DNA of 64,000 nucleotides from Chrysophaeum taylorii (lineage: Eukaryota; Sar; Pelagophyceae; Pelagomonadales; Pelagomonadaceae). The notes beneath the pieces are model-generated. The model did not search any database. It was given only the letters and a program-made list of their open reading frames with translations, and was not told the origin of the DNA. The position numbers were made by a program, and so were the translations under genes. The DNA is taken from the NCBI GenBank assembly GCA_029834535.1, contig JAQMWT010000440.1, forward strand, positions 62,001-126,000, read 5' to 3'. Position 1 is the first letter of the stretch; the number at the start of each line of letters is the position of its first letter. Shown here in pieces: positions 54,601 through 64,000 of this stretch.

Positions 54601-55695
54601 CAACGGGAACCTTCTTAAGTAAGGGAATGTCTTATTGCTTTTCAAAGTCGCAAGGCCTGTTGTTTGTTGTTGTTGTTGTTGTTGATAAAACACGGTAAAG
54701 GGTAAGTATTGGCTATTTCCGGTACAAGCAGGTGGTACCGGACACAGCGTCCGAAGGTACCGGAACAGGAATCTACCCTCTACAAGGTTCTAAAAAAGTC
54801 AAGTTCGAGAGCGCCGCTACTTATCGCCAAATCGGAGTTCAAACCAAGTCGCCTCGGCGTGGTCATACGTTGCCTGCGTCGTCTCTCCTGTCTTCGGCGC
54901 GGCTTGGCTCGCTCTTCATATTCAGGCGCTCGCCGTCATTCATCCATCCATATTCTTTGTCACTCCGAGGATTTGACTTTCGTCCGAAGAAGTCAGCTGC
55001 GCTCCCTCGAAATCTTCTGGCCAAGCCACACGCACTGTCGGCGAGTCTCCACGGTGCCTGCTAATGACTAAGGTTGTTGTTGTTGTCTACAATCGTAGCC
55101 TACGATACTTTCGCGCCGCGTTTTTTTACGCGCGTCGACTTAGGAACTTCTTCATATCGAAACTTCTTCAACCCAGCGCCTGGAGATTATCAACATCAAC
55201 GCATCGACAACTTCGCTGGCCACGTTGAATCGACTTCCTCCGAAGTTGCGATGCAATGCTCACCTCCTGCTGCGCCTTCACGAACGTCCCCTCGGATCCC
55301 CACAGTCAGTTCACGTCGTGGTCTCAACAAGACAAATTCATTATACTGACGAATACCTAGTACTCTAAACCGGCGTCGACGCGTCCTCAATTCCCCTTTC
55401 TACTGACCCCGATCCCGCGGTGCTGGGATTAATTTGCATCCGACGCACATATGCATTTGGCTGGCTATTTGGTTAATACAAGTGCAGTTAGTTTTGCGCA
55501 AGAAATCTTGTCTCGGAGGGTGCTCGCGACTGCGCGCGGGTGGCCAAGAAAAGACATCCTCATTGTAGCACAATCGCTTCAACCGGCCGCGCGCCGCTAG
55601 ACTTCAAGAAGAAGAAGAAGAAGAAGAAGAGGCCGTAGTTCAAGCCTCAGAGAATTTATTTATACCTCTCCCGGTGACGTCTCATTGCTCGATGA
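54601..55695. other. Unassigned region before R3
   Basis: About 1.1 kb with overlapping unconvincing frames. The fairest is a plus-strand frame at about 55090-55349 (VDLGTSSYRNFFNPAPGDYQ). Simple repeats: GTTGTT run (about 54660-54686) and (GAA)n (about 55603-55631). No RNA gene is seen. Confidence 0.35.
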
Positions 55696-55704
55696 TTTAA
55701 TTAA
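55696..55704. repeat. Left target-site duplication of R3
   Basis: TTTAATTAA, repeated directly at 58294-58302 outside the other end. Confidence 0.6.
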
Positions 55705-58293
55705 GGGAAAAAGGTCAAGTTTGGTCAACAACAAGTTTGGTGAATTTTTTTCATGTTTGCTCTATTTTGATGTATGTTTGAGGGGAAAAATTCGCAAGTT
55801 TGGTCACACTTTCCATATAAGTTTGGTCAGTTAAGTTTGGTGTCACTCCTCCGAAGTTGCATTAAGTTTGATCAATCAACCCTTCTTAAGTTTGATTAAT
55901 TTCCTTGTAAGTTTGGTCAACAAGTTTTTTGATCACTACTCCTTAAACTTCCACAGTAATAATTGACCAAACTTCGGCTTTTAAAATCAAACTTAAGGAG
56001 GCTTTTTAAGGGAGCGCTTTTGGTTTTGCGAAAATAATGCTGTAAAAACGAGAGCTAGGTGCTGCAGCCACGCAGAATCTACGGTGGCGTTGCACGCGCG
56101 GCATGGGCACCCCCCCGATGACCGCCCGCCCGCCTTAGAAGGAGGTCCGTCCTAAGACAGCGCGGCGATACGCGCAAGGAGAGCGGGCAGCGACGCGCGG
56201 CCTCGAGAGCAGATTTTCCCCACGGCTTGGCGTACTTAAGCTGGGCTCATTCTCGTACCTTCCATCGTTCGTAGAAGCCACCCAAACCGCGACTCACCAC
56301 GGTGGTGGTGCCGTGGTCGTGCTGCGTCATTCTTCAGCAACAAGCGGACATCGGACACCAGGCTTATTACATGGTCTACGCGAGACGGACGGATCACCCC
56401 ATTCTGTATCCCAAAATCTTCTCTCCGAGAGGGAGCGCGTCTTTGATAATCGACTCGGGGTTGAGAACGCGAAACTCGACGACGACCTCGAGAAACTGCG
56501 CGAGCACCGCCCCAGAAGCACCCAAAGATTGATTGTAGTCCCACACTTGTGCGGGGCCGTACAGGACCACGTTCAGGAGTTCCTCATCGTCGCGTACCCG
56601 ATCCGGAGTTCAATAGCTGTCCAGCTTGATCACGGGACGGGAACGCGAGCACGTGCCGTTACGCCAGCATAAACAACTCGCACGACCGTAAGTGAACACC
56701 TCCTTATCATCCTCCTCCTCGCGCATCTCGGCAACCCCGCCCTGCCGCAAGAGAGATCTCCCCGGGAGCTGCTGCTGCTGCACCGTCGAGCACTGTGCTA
56801 CGAGAATTTAAGTCGGCAAATAATACAAGCTGCGGCGCGAAGGGATGCAAGACGTCGACAGCCTCGCTCCGGAAGAGATCGCTGACACCCCCCCCCCCCC
56901 AACCAAACAACTAACCCAGTCATCATCAGTACGAGTCTAGATATATGACAAGTTTGATGTGATTGTTCGAAATTTGATCACACCAAATTGAATGCCACCA
57001 AGTTTGCCCATACACACGCATCAACATGCGAATACTCACAGAACAACATCCACAAACAAGGCCTGCGTAAGACATCGCTGATACCACGCTGTTTCGTCGT
57101 CGCCCAAGATTATTCGGATGCGCCTTATTAGTTCGATGTTTATGACAGACTACAGCGACCGATCCCGGTTCGTCATCTCGTGCCTTTAGCGGATGACATT
57201 GTTGCAGATGTCTATCAAACGCATATGCTGAGAAGAGCCACCTGACTGACGAACTAACTAACTAACTTCAGACGTCTCCCGAGCATCGGAGCCAGGCCGG
57301 ACCGGCAGGAGCCGGTACGGAATCACAGAGGAAAATCACGCAGTTGGGGCAGAGGCGAGGGACGAGGACGGACTTGTTGATGGTGGAACGCCACTGCGCG
57401 CGGTCTTGTGCGAGGTCGTGCAAAAGCGTCGCAGGCCGCGGACGTGTTGGTCCACGAACAATCGACCTTTCCGTCGCGTTCTGCCCAACCGAGCGAACCC
57501 CATGATTCCCAGCGCGGACTTTTTTTCCGGGTGCTAACCGGCCAGCGAGCCGCCTGACTTGCCCTCCATAAAGCCCTTGATGAGGACCGACACGGCCTCG
57601 CAGAAGTGCTTCGCGCGATAGCTGGATCTTTGTCGGCAAGAAGGTCCCGAGAGCAGGTGTGCCTTTTACAACACACGTGACGGTATTGCCTGCTTGCACA
57701 TCACAACGAGCAGCACGCACATAAAAGCTGCATCTTGCATATAGCACTTGAACGACAGCGCTGTCGCGCTGTAGACCATGTTGTACGCACCGTCCACTTG
57801 TGTGACTGCTGCAAGTCGGTCTCGAGAACACGCATGCTGAACTTGGCATCTTGGTTAGATCGAATAAAGTGGACTACCCTCGTATTTTCTGCGCGCTCCG
57901 AGCTGCTGCGACAGCGTAATCGGCGATCTCTCATAGTCGTTTACCACCTTCGTCTGGGCACGCGACTTCTTGTTTTCTTTCTCGGCGTCGTGGTCAACCG
58001 ACGTCGGCGTGTTACCACCACGCGACCTGAGCGACGACGAAACCCGCATCGATACCGTGTTCGTTTCGAAGTCGAAGGACGCTCCGGAGTCACCACAGCG
58101 CGACGACATGCAGAACCGCTGAAAGCTTGATCACGGCGGGCCTTGTTTTGTCACGACGAACCGTATGTTTTTTGCTCTCTAAAAGTACAAGTTTAGTCAA
58201 CCAAGATACGGATTGACCAAACTTAAGTGACCAAACTTGTTGAGGGTTTTCGGTGACCAAACATATATGGTGGTTGGAAACTCGACTTTTCCC
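55705..58293 (-). mobile_element. Repeat family R, most complete copy R3 (TIR DNA transposon)
   Basis: 2589 bp including a LINE insertion. The left end reads GGGAAAAAGGTCAAGTTTGG. The right end, read inward, is GGGAAAAGTCGAGTTTCC, giving imperfect terminal inverted repeats of about 18 bp. The nine bases TTTAATTAA flank both ends directly (55696-55704, 58294-58302). Inside the left end are at least eight AAGTTTGGTCA-like motifs; inside the right end the same motif is inverted (TGACCAAACTT). TIRs, inverted subterminal clusters and a 9-bp duplication point to a cut-and-paste DNA transposon, of Mutator-like type if the 9-bp duplication is real. The flank is AT-palindromic, so a TTAA-type duplication is an alternative. 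The minus strand carries peptides shared with R2, in broken frames; no transposase motif is recognised. Confidence 0.75.
57248..57546 (-). mobile_element. 5'-truncated LINE inserted in R3
   Basis: R2 lacks this segment. It is flanked by a 13-bp direct repeat GAGCC(A/G)CCTGACT (57235-57247 and 57547-57559), a target-site duplication of LINE size. On the minus strand the insert reads LLHDLAQDRAQWRSTINKSV, like the last residues of LINE reverse transcriptases, and ends in a (GTTA)n-type tail (AACTAACTAACTAAC on the plus strand, 57252-57266). It is a dead, severely 5'-truncated copy that arrived after R3. Confidence 0.8.
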
Positions 58294-58302
58294 TTTAATT
58301 AA
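58294..58302. repeat. Right target-site duplication of R3
   Basis: TTTAATTAA. The pair is direct, but because the word is nearly palindromic and AT-rich a chance match is possible. Confidence 0.6.
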
Positions 58303-58479
58303 TTAATCATTCAAAACAAGGGATTACCACAAAAAAAGGTTTTATTTATTGATCCTTAAAACCGTTTGAGATCATCACTTTATACAAAAAAGGTTAGTTT
58401 TTTGGTCAGCTAGCTTTTGATCCCTTGATCAAAAAACTTTTGGCTTAGACAATTTAACGAGGCATTTTTATAACTAACT
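58303..58479. other. AT-rich spacer between R3 and R4
   Basis: Repeated AAAAAAGGTT words and a GGTCAGCTAG motif resemble decayed subterminal motifs, so this may be the worn left end of R4. Confidence 0.35.
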
Positions 58480-59815
58480 ATATCTGGGGCGAAAAAAACC
58501 TCCAAGTAGGAGGGGGAGAGCTGCACCCCCCTCGCGGTACACGAAAAGGCAGCGACCGCCTTTGAAGGAGATCCTTCCTAGGACAGTCAGGGCAGCGATG
58601 CGCGGCAGCAGTGGTTGAGCTTATCACCACGGTGATGTTGCCGGCCTCTTCGGCAACGGGTGGATATCGGCAGATAGAGCAGCCATCACCCCGTTCTGGA
58701 TCGGAGAGGGGGAGGGTTTTTGCGAGACGATTTTGGGTCGACAAAACAATTGCGCGGATGCAACGATGGCAGCCGTCCCGCGCGACCGTACAGCGCTACG
58801 CCGTTCGGGCGCTCTTCTCCCGATCCGGAGTCCAGCTGGGACAACACTACGGCCGCATCATCAACAACCCCCAAATTGAACACCTTATCCTCGAGCGACA
58901 CCCTGGCAAATACGAGCCGCGGTTTCAGAAGTGATTTTGATTACAGAAAATAGCGTTGATCGCAAACCGAATTCGCAAATTTGATTACAATAAAAGCCGC
59001 CGCACCAAAAATTGATGTTACACGCAGAACAAGATCCACAAAAAGGGTCTGATGACTCCGCACTGTTTTTTCGTCGTCGTCGTCGCCCCGAGAGCATTCT
59101 TTCGTGTTCGATTTTTTTGACAGCGAACGATTCTGCTTTCGTCGTGCAGAATCGACGTTGTCGTGGATGTCTATCAAAAAACGCATTAGTAGACCAGCCC
59201 GACGTGCGACAGTGAGCGATAGCCTTCGTCGACACAAAGGTTCGTCGGAGCAGGTGCCGCACGAGTAGCAACGATCTAGTTGCCCATCACGCCGAGCAGC
59301 AGCACGCTCGTAGGACCTGCAGCCTTGTTGATTTCGCACTCGAACGACAACGCCGTCGCGCTGTTGTTAACCATGTTGTGCACGCCGTGCTTTTGCCGCC
59401 CGTGTCAAACGTCTTCTGCTGCAACTCGGCCTCCTCCCGAACATTCGTCGTGCGAAACTTGGGTTACAACAACGGGTTTGGTTTGAGTAGAGCCTCGTGC
59501 GTGCACGCTCCGAGCTGCGCGGCGATCACTCATAATCAATTTACCTGCACGCACCTTGTTGTTTTCTTCCTCGTGGTCAACCGAAGCGCGCTACCACCCG
59601 AGCGGCGAAACCTGCGTGGACACACTTTTACTCCCCGTTTTTTCCAAGTCGAAGGACGCTCCGGACGAGTCAAGGCGCGACATGCAAAACCGCTGAAAGC
59701 AGCTTTGTCGTGTCGTGGGGACCCTTGTTTTGTCAGCGAGCTCTTTCTTTGGTCTCTAAACGTACGAGTTTGGTCAATCCAGATCTGGACTGACCGGCGG
59801 CTCAAATTCTTGGAA
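58480..59815 (-). mobile_element. Repeat family R, old copy R4
   Basis: Colinear with R1-R3 but strongly diverged. Shared blocks include GAAGGAGATCC...AGGACAG (58563-58585), CACCACGGTGATGTTGCCG, GTCGAAGGACGCTCCGG (59650-59670), and the right-end GTACGAGTTTGGTCAATCCAG (59761-59782). On the minus strand an LDSGSGEE...VALYGRA block corresponds to the D-x-V-x-x-DEELLNVVLYGPA block of R3. The copy is dead and clearly older than R1-R3. Confidence 0.65.
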
Positions 59816-62640
59816 GGAAGAAGTGCCGAGAACTTTTTTGGGAACCGAAATTGTTGACTGGCGAGGCATGAATCACCGAAAGACGAGGCCGAGGACTGGA
59901 ACGAGACCGGGCACCGCGTATTATCATACCGGGACCAGCTACGCTCGGTGTTCCTGCGTCGCCGGTACGGACGCAGGATTGTTCTCTCGGATCAGCCCGA
60001 AATTCGCCGCCACCTCCGGCGACTCAGCACGCGATTCCAGCACAGCCACCCGCAGAGATGGCCAACGTTTTTTTTAAGCTGGGGACACACTTTCCCATGC
60101 GGGACTAGACTGCGACCCAGGCCGAGCTCACACACACCAACTGGTTCTGGAGAAAAACGGGCGGCCTGTTGTACCTTCACGACGCCGAGTTCGAACCTCT
60201 TCCGTAGCTAGGGCGGGTTTTTAACCCCCAGGATCCCGTCGTTCCCCCCCAGCTCTGGCCTTCTTGTCGCCAGCGCTACCACGATCAAGAAAGAGTTTGC
60301 CGACCTGCCATATGCGCCCGATTGGTCACTCACCCCTCTGAACTCCCGTTCCCGATGACCAGAAAAAACGCGTAGTATCTTAAAGCTATGCGCTCCAACA
60401 CGTTTGGGCGGACGGACACACACGCAGAGGGTTTAGGTGGACAACAGGCAGGGGCGTGGGCCTGCGGCGTGTCGCAGATTTAATAATTTTACTTTGAAGT
60501 TAGAGAACGGGCGCGTCAAAGTTGCTCGATAAGGGTGTTGTGGAGAACGGTGGTCCTTAACGGTTATCAAACCTACATGGTTTTCCCTACAAATAATAAT
60601 CAGCGTTGGGAGTTCAGTAAGCTCACTTCACTTCGTTGAGATTCACTCCACGCGCGAGACGGACGACAAAGTTGCCCAACTGCGCATAAATCAGAAGAAT
60701 TTTTTTCATTGCTTCGGCGGGCAGCGAGTTAAAAAACAAAGCACCACTTTTGATTTGAAAGAACGAGGAAACGATGTGGCTCAAAACCCGACACCAAGCG
60801 CGGTGGAGGTAATTCGACTAGCCCTCGAGAAGAACGAACGTCGAGAACTGCGCTTCAAGTCCGGACTGTCGCGGCGCTCGGTGGGAGATTTCCCATTTTT
60901 CGAGTGGAGCGAGGACAGGACTCTTTCCTCCTGCAAGTTTTCGGTGCCCAGGGCTTTTCGTATGCCGACAGTAAATCATCAGAGGCGGGAGGACACGAAA
61001 AGTAAAAGTTCCGTCAGCGAAAAAAGACTGAAAACGTCAATACTACTGTCGCCGCTGGCGCCGCCAGAAACGCCGAACCCCCCCAAATTGGCGGCGGCGA
61101 GGGAGAAGCGCCGCCTGGTTGCCAAGGCGAAGCCTGCGCGCAAGTTTTTTATTGCGCGACGGCGGACTCTGAGAAGAAGAAGAAGCGGGTTGCGCAGCAG
61201 ATCTTTATCGCCAATCCCGGTCAAGCGAACGGGCGGAGAGGTGCTTGACCAAGCAGGGTGTCAGCAGCTCGAGGTCTACTAAGAGGATGCCGAGATGCAC
61301 GTGCGCCGGGACTGATCGCTGCTCGCGGAGAGAACGCGCGCTGGTGGATTGGGTGCTCCAGATGAACCGGTGCACAAGGTGCGCCAGACCTTGCTGACGA
61401 GGTGGGTCCCGAACCGCCGCAAGCGCGCGAGCTTCAACTACGCCGCCTACGAGATTCTCTGCGGCAACTTGCCCTCGAAGATGGAAGCGCCGAGCGCGGT
61501 AACGAGTTGGGGGAAGAGAGCTTCAAGGGCCGAGCTCGTCGACGCGGGCATTATGGACGAGGGGCGAACCGACGAAACGCCGCAGTTCGATATAACTTGC
61601 CTGGAAAAGGCCAAGATGAAGTCCGGCCTCGACGACGCTCGCATCAAGCGGCCACCATCAACCGCGAGTGCAATACTGTCACGGGGCCGCCAGACCATCA
61701 CGGAGAGCCTCGCTCGCCGTAATCAACAACAAGATCTGCGAGGATTTCAAGTTCAGCTCGCACGAGACTGGTCTTCCTCGACGGGATGAAGCTGCTGGAC
61801 GAGGAGCTCGCGCAACGCAAGGTGCGGCCACGCCAGCCGCAAGGCTCGTTAAGTGGTGCCGGGGCATCCGCCTCTTCTTTGAGCCATCCAACCAACACGT
61901 CGGGCTGGACCAGTACGACGAAAAACACCTCGAAGCCTATATCAAGGCGAAAAAGGGCGTCGGCCTTAACGCCGACGACCGTGGCCGCGCATTCTATACG
62001 CCTCTGTTGAATCTATCTAACGCAGATATTATAGCGATCCTAACCGCCAATTCCTAAGGTTCGAGCAGACGCCTCGCGCCGATGTCGATCAGTCCAAGTT
62101 CGTCATGCACCAGCCTGTCGGCGAGAAGGACTTGGTCGACCTGACCATCACGTCACCGGCGGACGCGGTCGAATACTTCTTCTAAGCTCGAGCAATTCCA
62201 GCGCATCATCAAGCGACAGCGCAAAGCGGGAGGTGACTGAGCCGACCAGGAAGTACCGTGTCCCGCGTTCGGATCACCGACGAAAAATGGTTCGGCCAAA
62301 AGCTGCCGGACCTCCCGGGCAAAGCCCAGAAGGCTGGACGCGAACGGGGGGACGAGGCACCCGAGCACAAGCGCGCCGGTGCCCAGAAGCGGGCCAAGCA
62401 GAACGCGGCCTACGAGGAGCTGTCTGGACGAGATGCAAGAACGGCTGCATCTGTGAGGATCTTCCGTGGAGGCTTGCGGCGCCAGCCGCCTAATATCAGG
62501 TGCGAGACCTGCTTCGACTTGAAGAAGAAGAAGGGATGTGGGAAGAAGAAAGCGCAGATCCGAGCACGAGGCGGGAGGCGGCCACCGCTGATCCTTTTTA
62601 GGCGACTCGAGGGGGTGACCACTAGGAAAAATAAAAGTGA
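59816..62640 (+). pseudogene. Decayed coding tract, unrecognised
   Basis: Protein-like blocks on the plus strand in shifting frames: RPTPSAVEVIRLALEKNERR-like (about 60790-60850), a long basic open frame (to 61282), FNYAAYEILCGNLPSKMEAP (about 61430-61490), ETPQFDITCLEKAKMKSGLD (about 61575-61635), FEPSNQHVGLDQYDEKHLEA (about 61880-61940) with GVGLNADDRGRAFYTPLLNL (about 61955-62015), and SRVRITDEKWFGQKLPDLPG (about 62258-62318). The series over about 2 kb suggests one large dead gene. The frame at 60755-61282 has no ATG at its open start. The family is not recognised. Confidence 0.4.
62627..62636 (-). terminator. T runs downstream of tRNA-Glu
   Basis: On the minus strand TTTT then TTTTT lie about 25-35 bases after the tRNA 3' end, the usual RNA polymerase III stop signal. 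Confidence 0.65.
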
Positions 62641-62661
62641 AACGACATACACGTACTATGC

Positions 62662-62769
62662 TTCCGAATCCGGGACTCGAACCCGAGTCTCTCGGGATCA
62701 ACGACCTTCAAGGGTTCTCCCTCCAAAGCCTTGAAAGCCGAGTATGATGACCGCCTACACCAATTCGGA
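62662..62769 (-). tRNA. tRNA-Glu (UUC) with 35-nt intron
   Basis: Read on the minus strand, the sequence folds as a full cloverleaf. The acceptor is TCCGAAT/ATTCGGA (7 perfect pairs) with discriminator A. The D arm is GTG-TAGGCGGTCAT-CAT, the anticodon stem CTCGG/CCGAG, the loop CTTTCA|C with anticodon TTC, the variable loop AGAC, and the T arm TCGGG-TTCGAGT-CCCGG. The A box (TGGTGTAGGCGG) and B box (GGTTCGAGTCC) match the polymerase III consensus. A 35-nt intron sits after position 37, the canonical eukaryotic site. Within it CCTTGAA can pair with TTCAAGG, which covers the anticodon and the intron start, as in classical tRNA precursors. The mature length is 73 nt. No CCA is encoded. Confidence 0.92.
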
Positions 62770-62984
62770 CGGCAAGAGAATCGCAGCGTTCCAATATCCA
62801 GTAAGAGCCCAAAGCTACGTCCTCTTGGTGATATAATCCTCTGTTGACGGCTTTCGAACCACCGTCTCCTTCACGCGAGGTTTGTACATGTACACGACGC
62901 ATCGGTCGCATCGAACGAGTTGGTATACGCGTCGGGGAATACAATTTATGATCCGTCATATCGAGACGCCTGCGCTTCGGTTTG

Positions 62985-63213
62985 GCTCGAAGGTGCTGCA
63001 AGCACGCTGCAGCAAGACACCAAAACGTCCTTTGAAGGAAGATCCTGTGTAGGACAGCACGGCAATACGCGAGGAGTTAGGGGCAGTCTCAGAGCGATGC
63101 GCGGCAGCAGTTCCCAAAAGCTCGGAGTGGGCCCATGCTCCCACCTTTCATCGTAGGAGTATCCCAAACACCATGTTGCTGTAGCCGCGGTCTTCGGCAA
63201 CACGCGGTAGATA
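62985..63213 (-). mobile_element. Repeat family R, fragment R5
   Basis: Shares with R4 and R3 the GTCCTTTGAAGGAAGATCC and AGGACAGCACGGCAATACGC blocks, the GATGCGCGGCAGCAG block, and GTAGCCGCGGTCTTCGGCAA in the position of the CACCACGGTG block. It is diverged, and interrupted at 63214 by an LTR of the element B family. Confidence 0.6.
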
Positions 63214-64000
63214 TCCAGAGAGCTACACTATTATGTGTGCGACAGTGGAACATTTCACACCTATCTCTACAAGAGGGTTTTCTCTCCGTGATACGGCTTT
63301 CCCTTCTTCCTTCCTTACCCTTCCGCAATTATACTTTTCATGACCATGAAAAACCCAGTCTGAAGCTCTTTTCCAACATGGAGTAGGCCTCCAGGTGCGT
63401 ACCGTCAGGTACGGGGCTTTCTGTTTAATTAACAGAGGCTTCATTCCTCGTTGTCAGTGTAAACGCTTCTATGGGACCTAATGTCCTTAAGGAGCTAGGG
63501 CTTAAATCCCTGCCTTGTGTAGTACCACGTGACAAGCGGAATGGTCTGTACACGCCTAAGACTGCACGCAGTCTCTACCATGTACCCGGAGAGGGTCAAA
63601 TCTCTCCAGGTTATGGGCCCAGATGCGTAGGTGTGTCAGCCCAACTGTGTTGTACGTATAAATGGAATGATCAATTTACGCGTGATCACGAGTACAATGC
63701 GACAATGTGTTTGGCGGTGGTCTACTGTACATATTTGTTGTGTGACGGTATGTGCCTACCAGTTAATTTGGTTTGTGACCGAGTTGGGTCGGCCACTGGT
63801 CATATGCGCTCGCATAGCCAATAAAATTAAATTTTTTTCCTACACAAGCCGCGGAAACTTGTACGGGTTTTTCCTTCCATTCCCCAACAAAAGACTGACT
63901 GCTCGAGAATTAATCCATTCTTCAGTCTCAAGTCATCCTGTTTTTAAATAGCATGTTGATTTGTTTGGTCTTGTAAATAAGCCCACGCTTAAAATAGCGT
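63214..64000 (+). mobile_element. LTR of element B family, running off the window
   Basis: The first 396 bp match the partial LTR at 46364-46761. The rest extends the LTR beyond what survives there. It holds TATAAA (63657-63662) and, 163 bp later, AATAAA (63820-63825), the expected U3 promoter and polyadenylation signal in order. It is either a solo LTR or the 5' LTR of an element lying beyond the window edge. It inserted into repeat R5. Confidence 0.75.
63657..63662 (+). promoter_or_regulatory. TATA box in the LTR
   Basis: TATAAATGG inside the LTR, 163 bp before an AATAAA. This is typical LTR promoter architecture; activity is not shown. Confidence 0.45.

Noticed and set aside
55696-58302. 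piggyBac or Kolobok assignment of R from flanking TTAA
   Set aside because: TTAA fits only if the two ends differ by one base, and the R2 right end is followed by AAAATATTA, not TTAA. Kept only as an alternative.
60755-61282. 175-codon basic frame as an intact gene
   Set aside because: The open start is not an ATG, upstream blocks are broken, and it is one of a series of shifted blocks.
62845-62880. GGTTCGAAAGC as a second tRNA B box
   Set aside because: The T-stem would have a G-G mismatch at 53/61 and no cloverleaf forms around it. It is only a small hairpin.
1-64000. CRISPR arrays, rRNA genes, bacterial operons
   Set aside because: No regularly spaced repeats with unique spacers, no rRNA-like stretch, and the gene layout is eukaryotic.

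Overview
The window looks like nuclear DNA of a eukaryote, most likely an alga or another protist with a repeat-laden genome. The evidence is LTR retrotransposons with target-site duplications, LINE pieces with tails, a tRNA gene with an intron at the canonical 37/38 position and an intron helix pairing to the anticodon, AATAAA signals right at two stop codons, and no bacterial operons. The species cannot be fixed from the sequence. The apparent single-exon genes, large ankyrin proteins and Copia elements would suit a stramenopile-like microalga, but that is inference.

Region by region. 1-513: LINE 3' end. 613-1911 (-): ankyrin-repeat gene. 2.2-10.7 kb: one convincing coiled-coil gene (4977-5603) among long stretches of decayed coding sequence. 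10.8-12.2 kb: first copy (R1) of a dispersed DNA-transposon-like repeat, here called family R. 12.7-13.1 kb: small, probably mitochondrial, protein. 14.3-15.7 kb: second ankyrin gene, a paralogue of the first. 15.8-21.2 kb: Copia element 1. 21.3-23.3 kb: repeat R2, ending 87 bp before a cutC gene (23432-24160). 24.5-29.5 kb: inverted R fragment and a long decayed coding tract. 29.8-30.7 kb (-): cysteine-rich secreted-protein gene. 31.3-36.2 kb: Copia element 2 with a perfect 5-bp target duplication. 36.2-39.4 kb: decayed minus-strand tract, Pif1/Helitron-type helicase remnant and a minisatellite. 39.4-46.8 kb: a different, AT-richer Copia-type element (element B) with about 2.2 kb of extra reading frames after its polymerase region. 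46.8-49.0 kb: a reversed fragment of the Copia 1/2 family. 49-55.7 kb: mostly decayed sequence with a LINE reverse-transcriptase scrap. 55.7-59.8 kb: the most complete R copy (R3, terminal repeats and 9-bp flanking duplication, itself hit by a LINE) and an old copy R4. 59.8-62.6 kb: decayed coding. 62.7 kb: tRNA-Glu(UUC). 63.0-64.0 kb: R5 interrupted by a long terminal repeat of the element B family that runs off the window.

Only six protein genes look intact: two ankyrin proteins, the coiled-coil protein, the mitochondrial-type protein, CutC and the secreted protein. They are scattered single genes with no evident shared pathway. Most of the window is repeats in several age layers: R elements carry a LINE and an LTR inside them, and an LTR of element B abuts a reversed Copia fragment. 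The two ankyrin genes share start, tail and an upstream octamer, so they belong to one locally expanded family.
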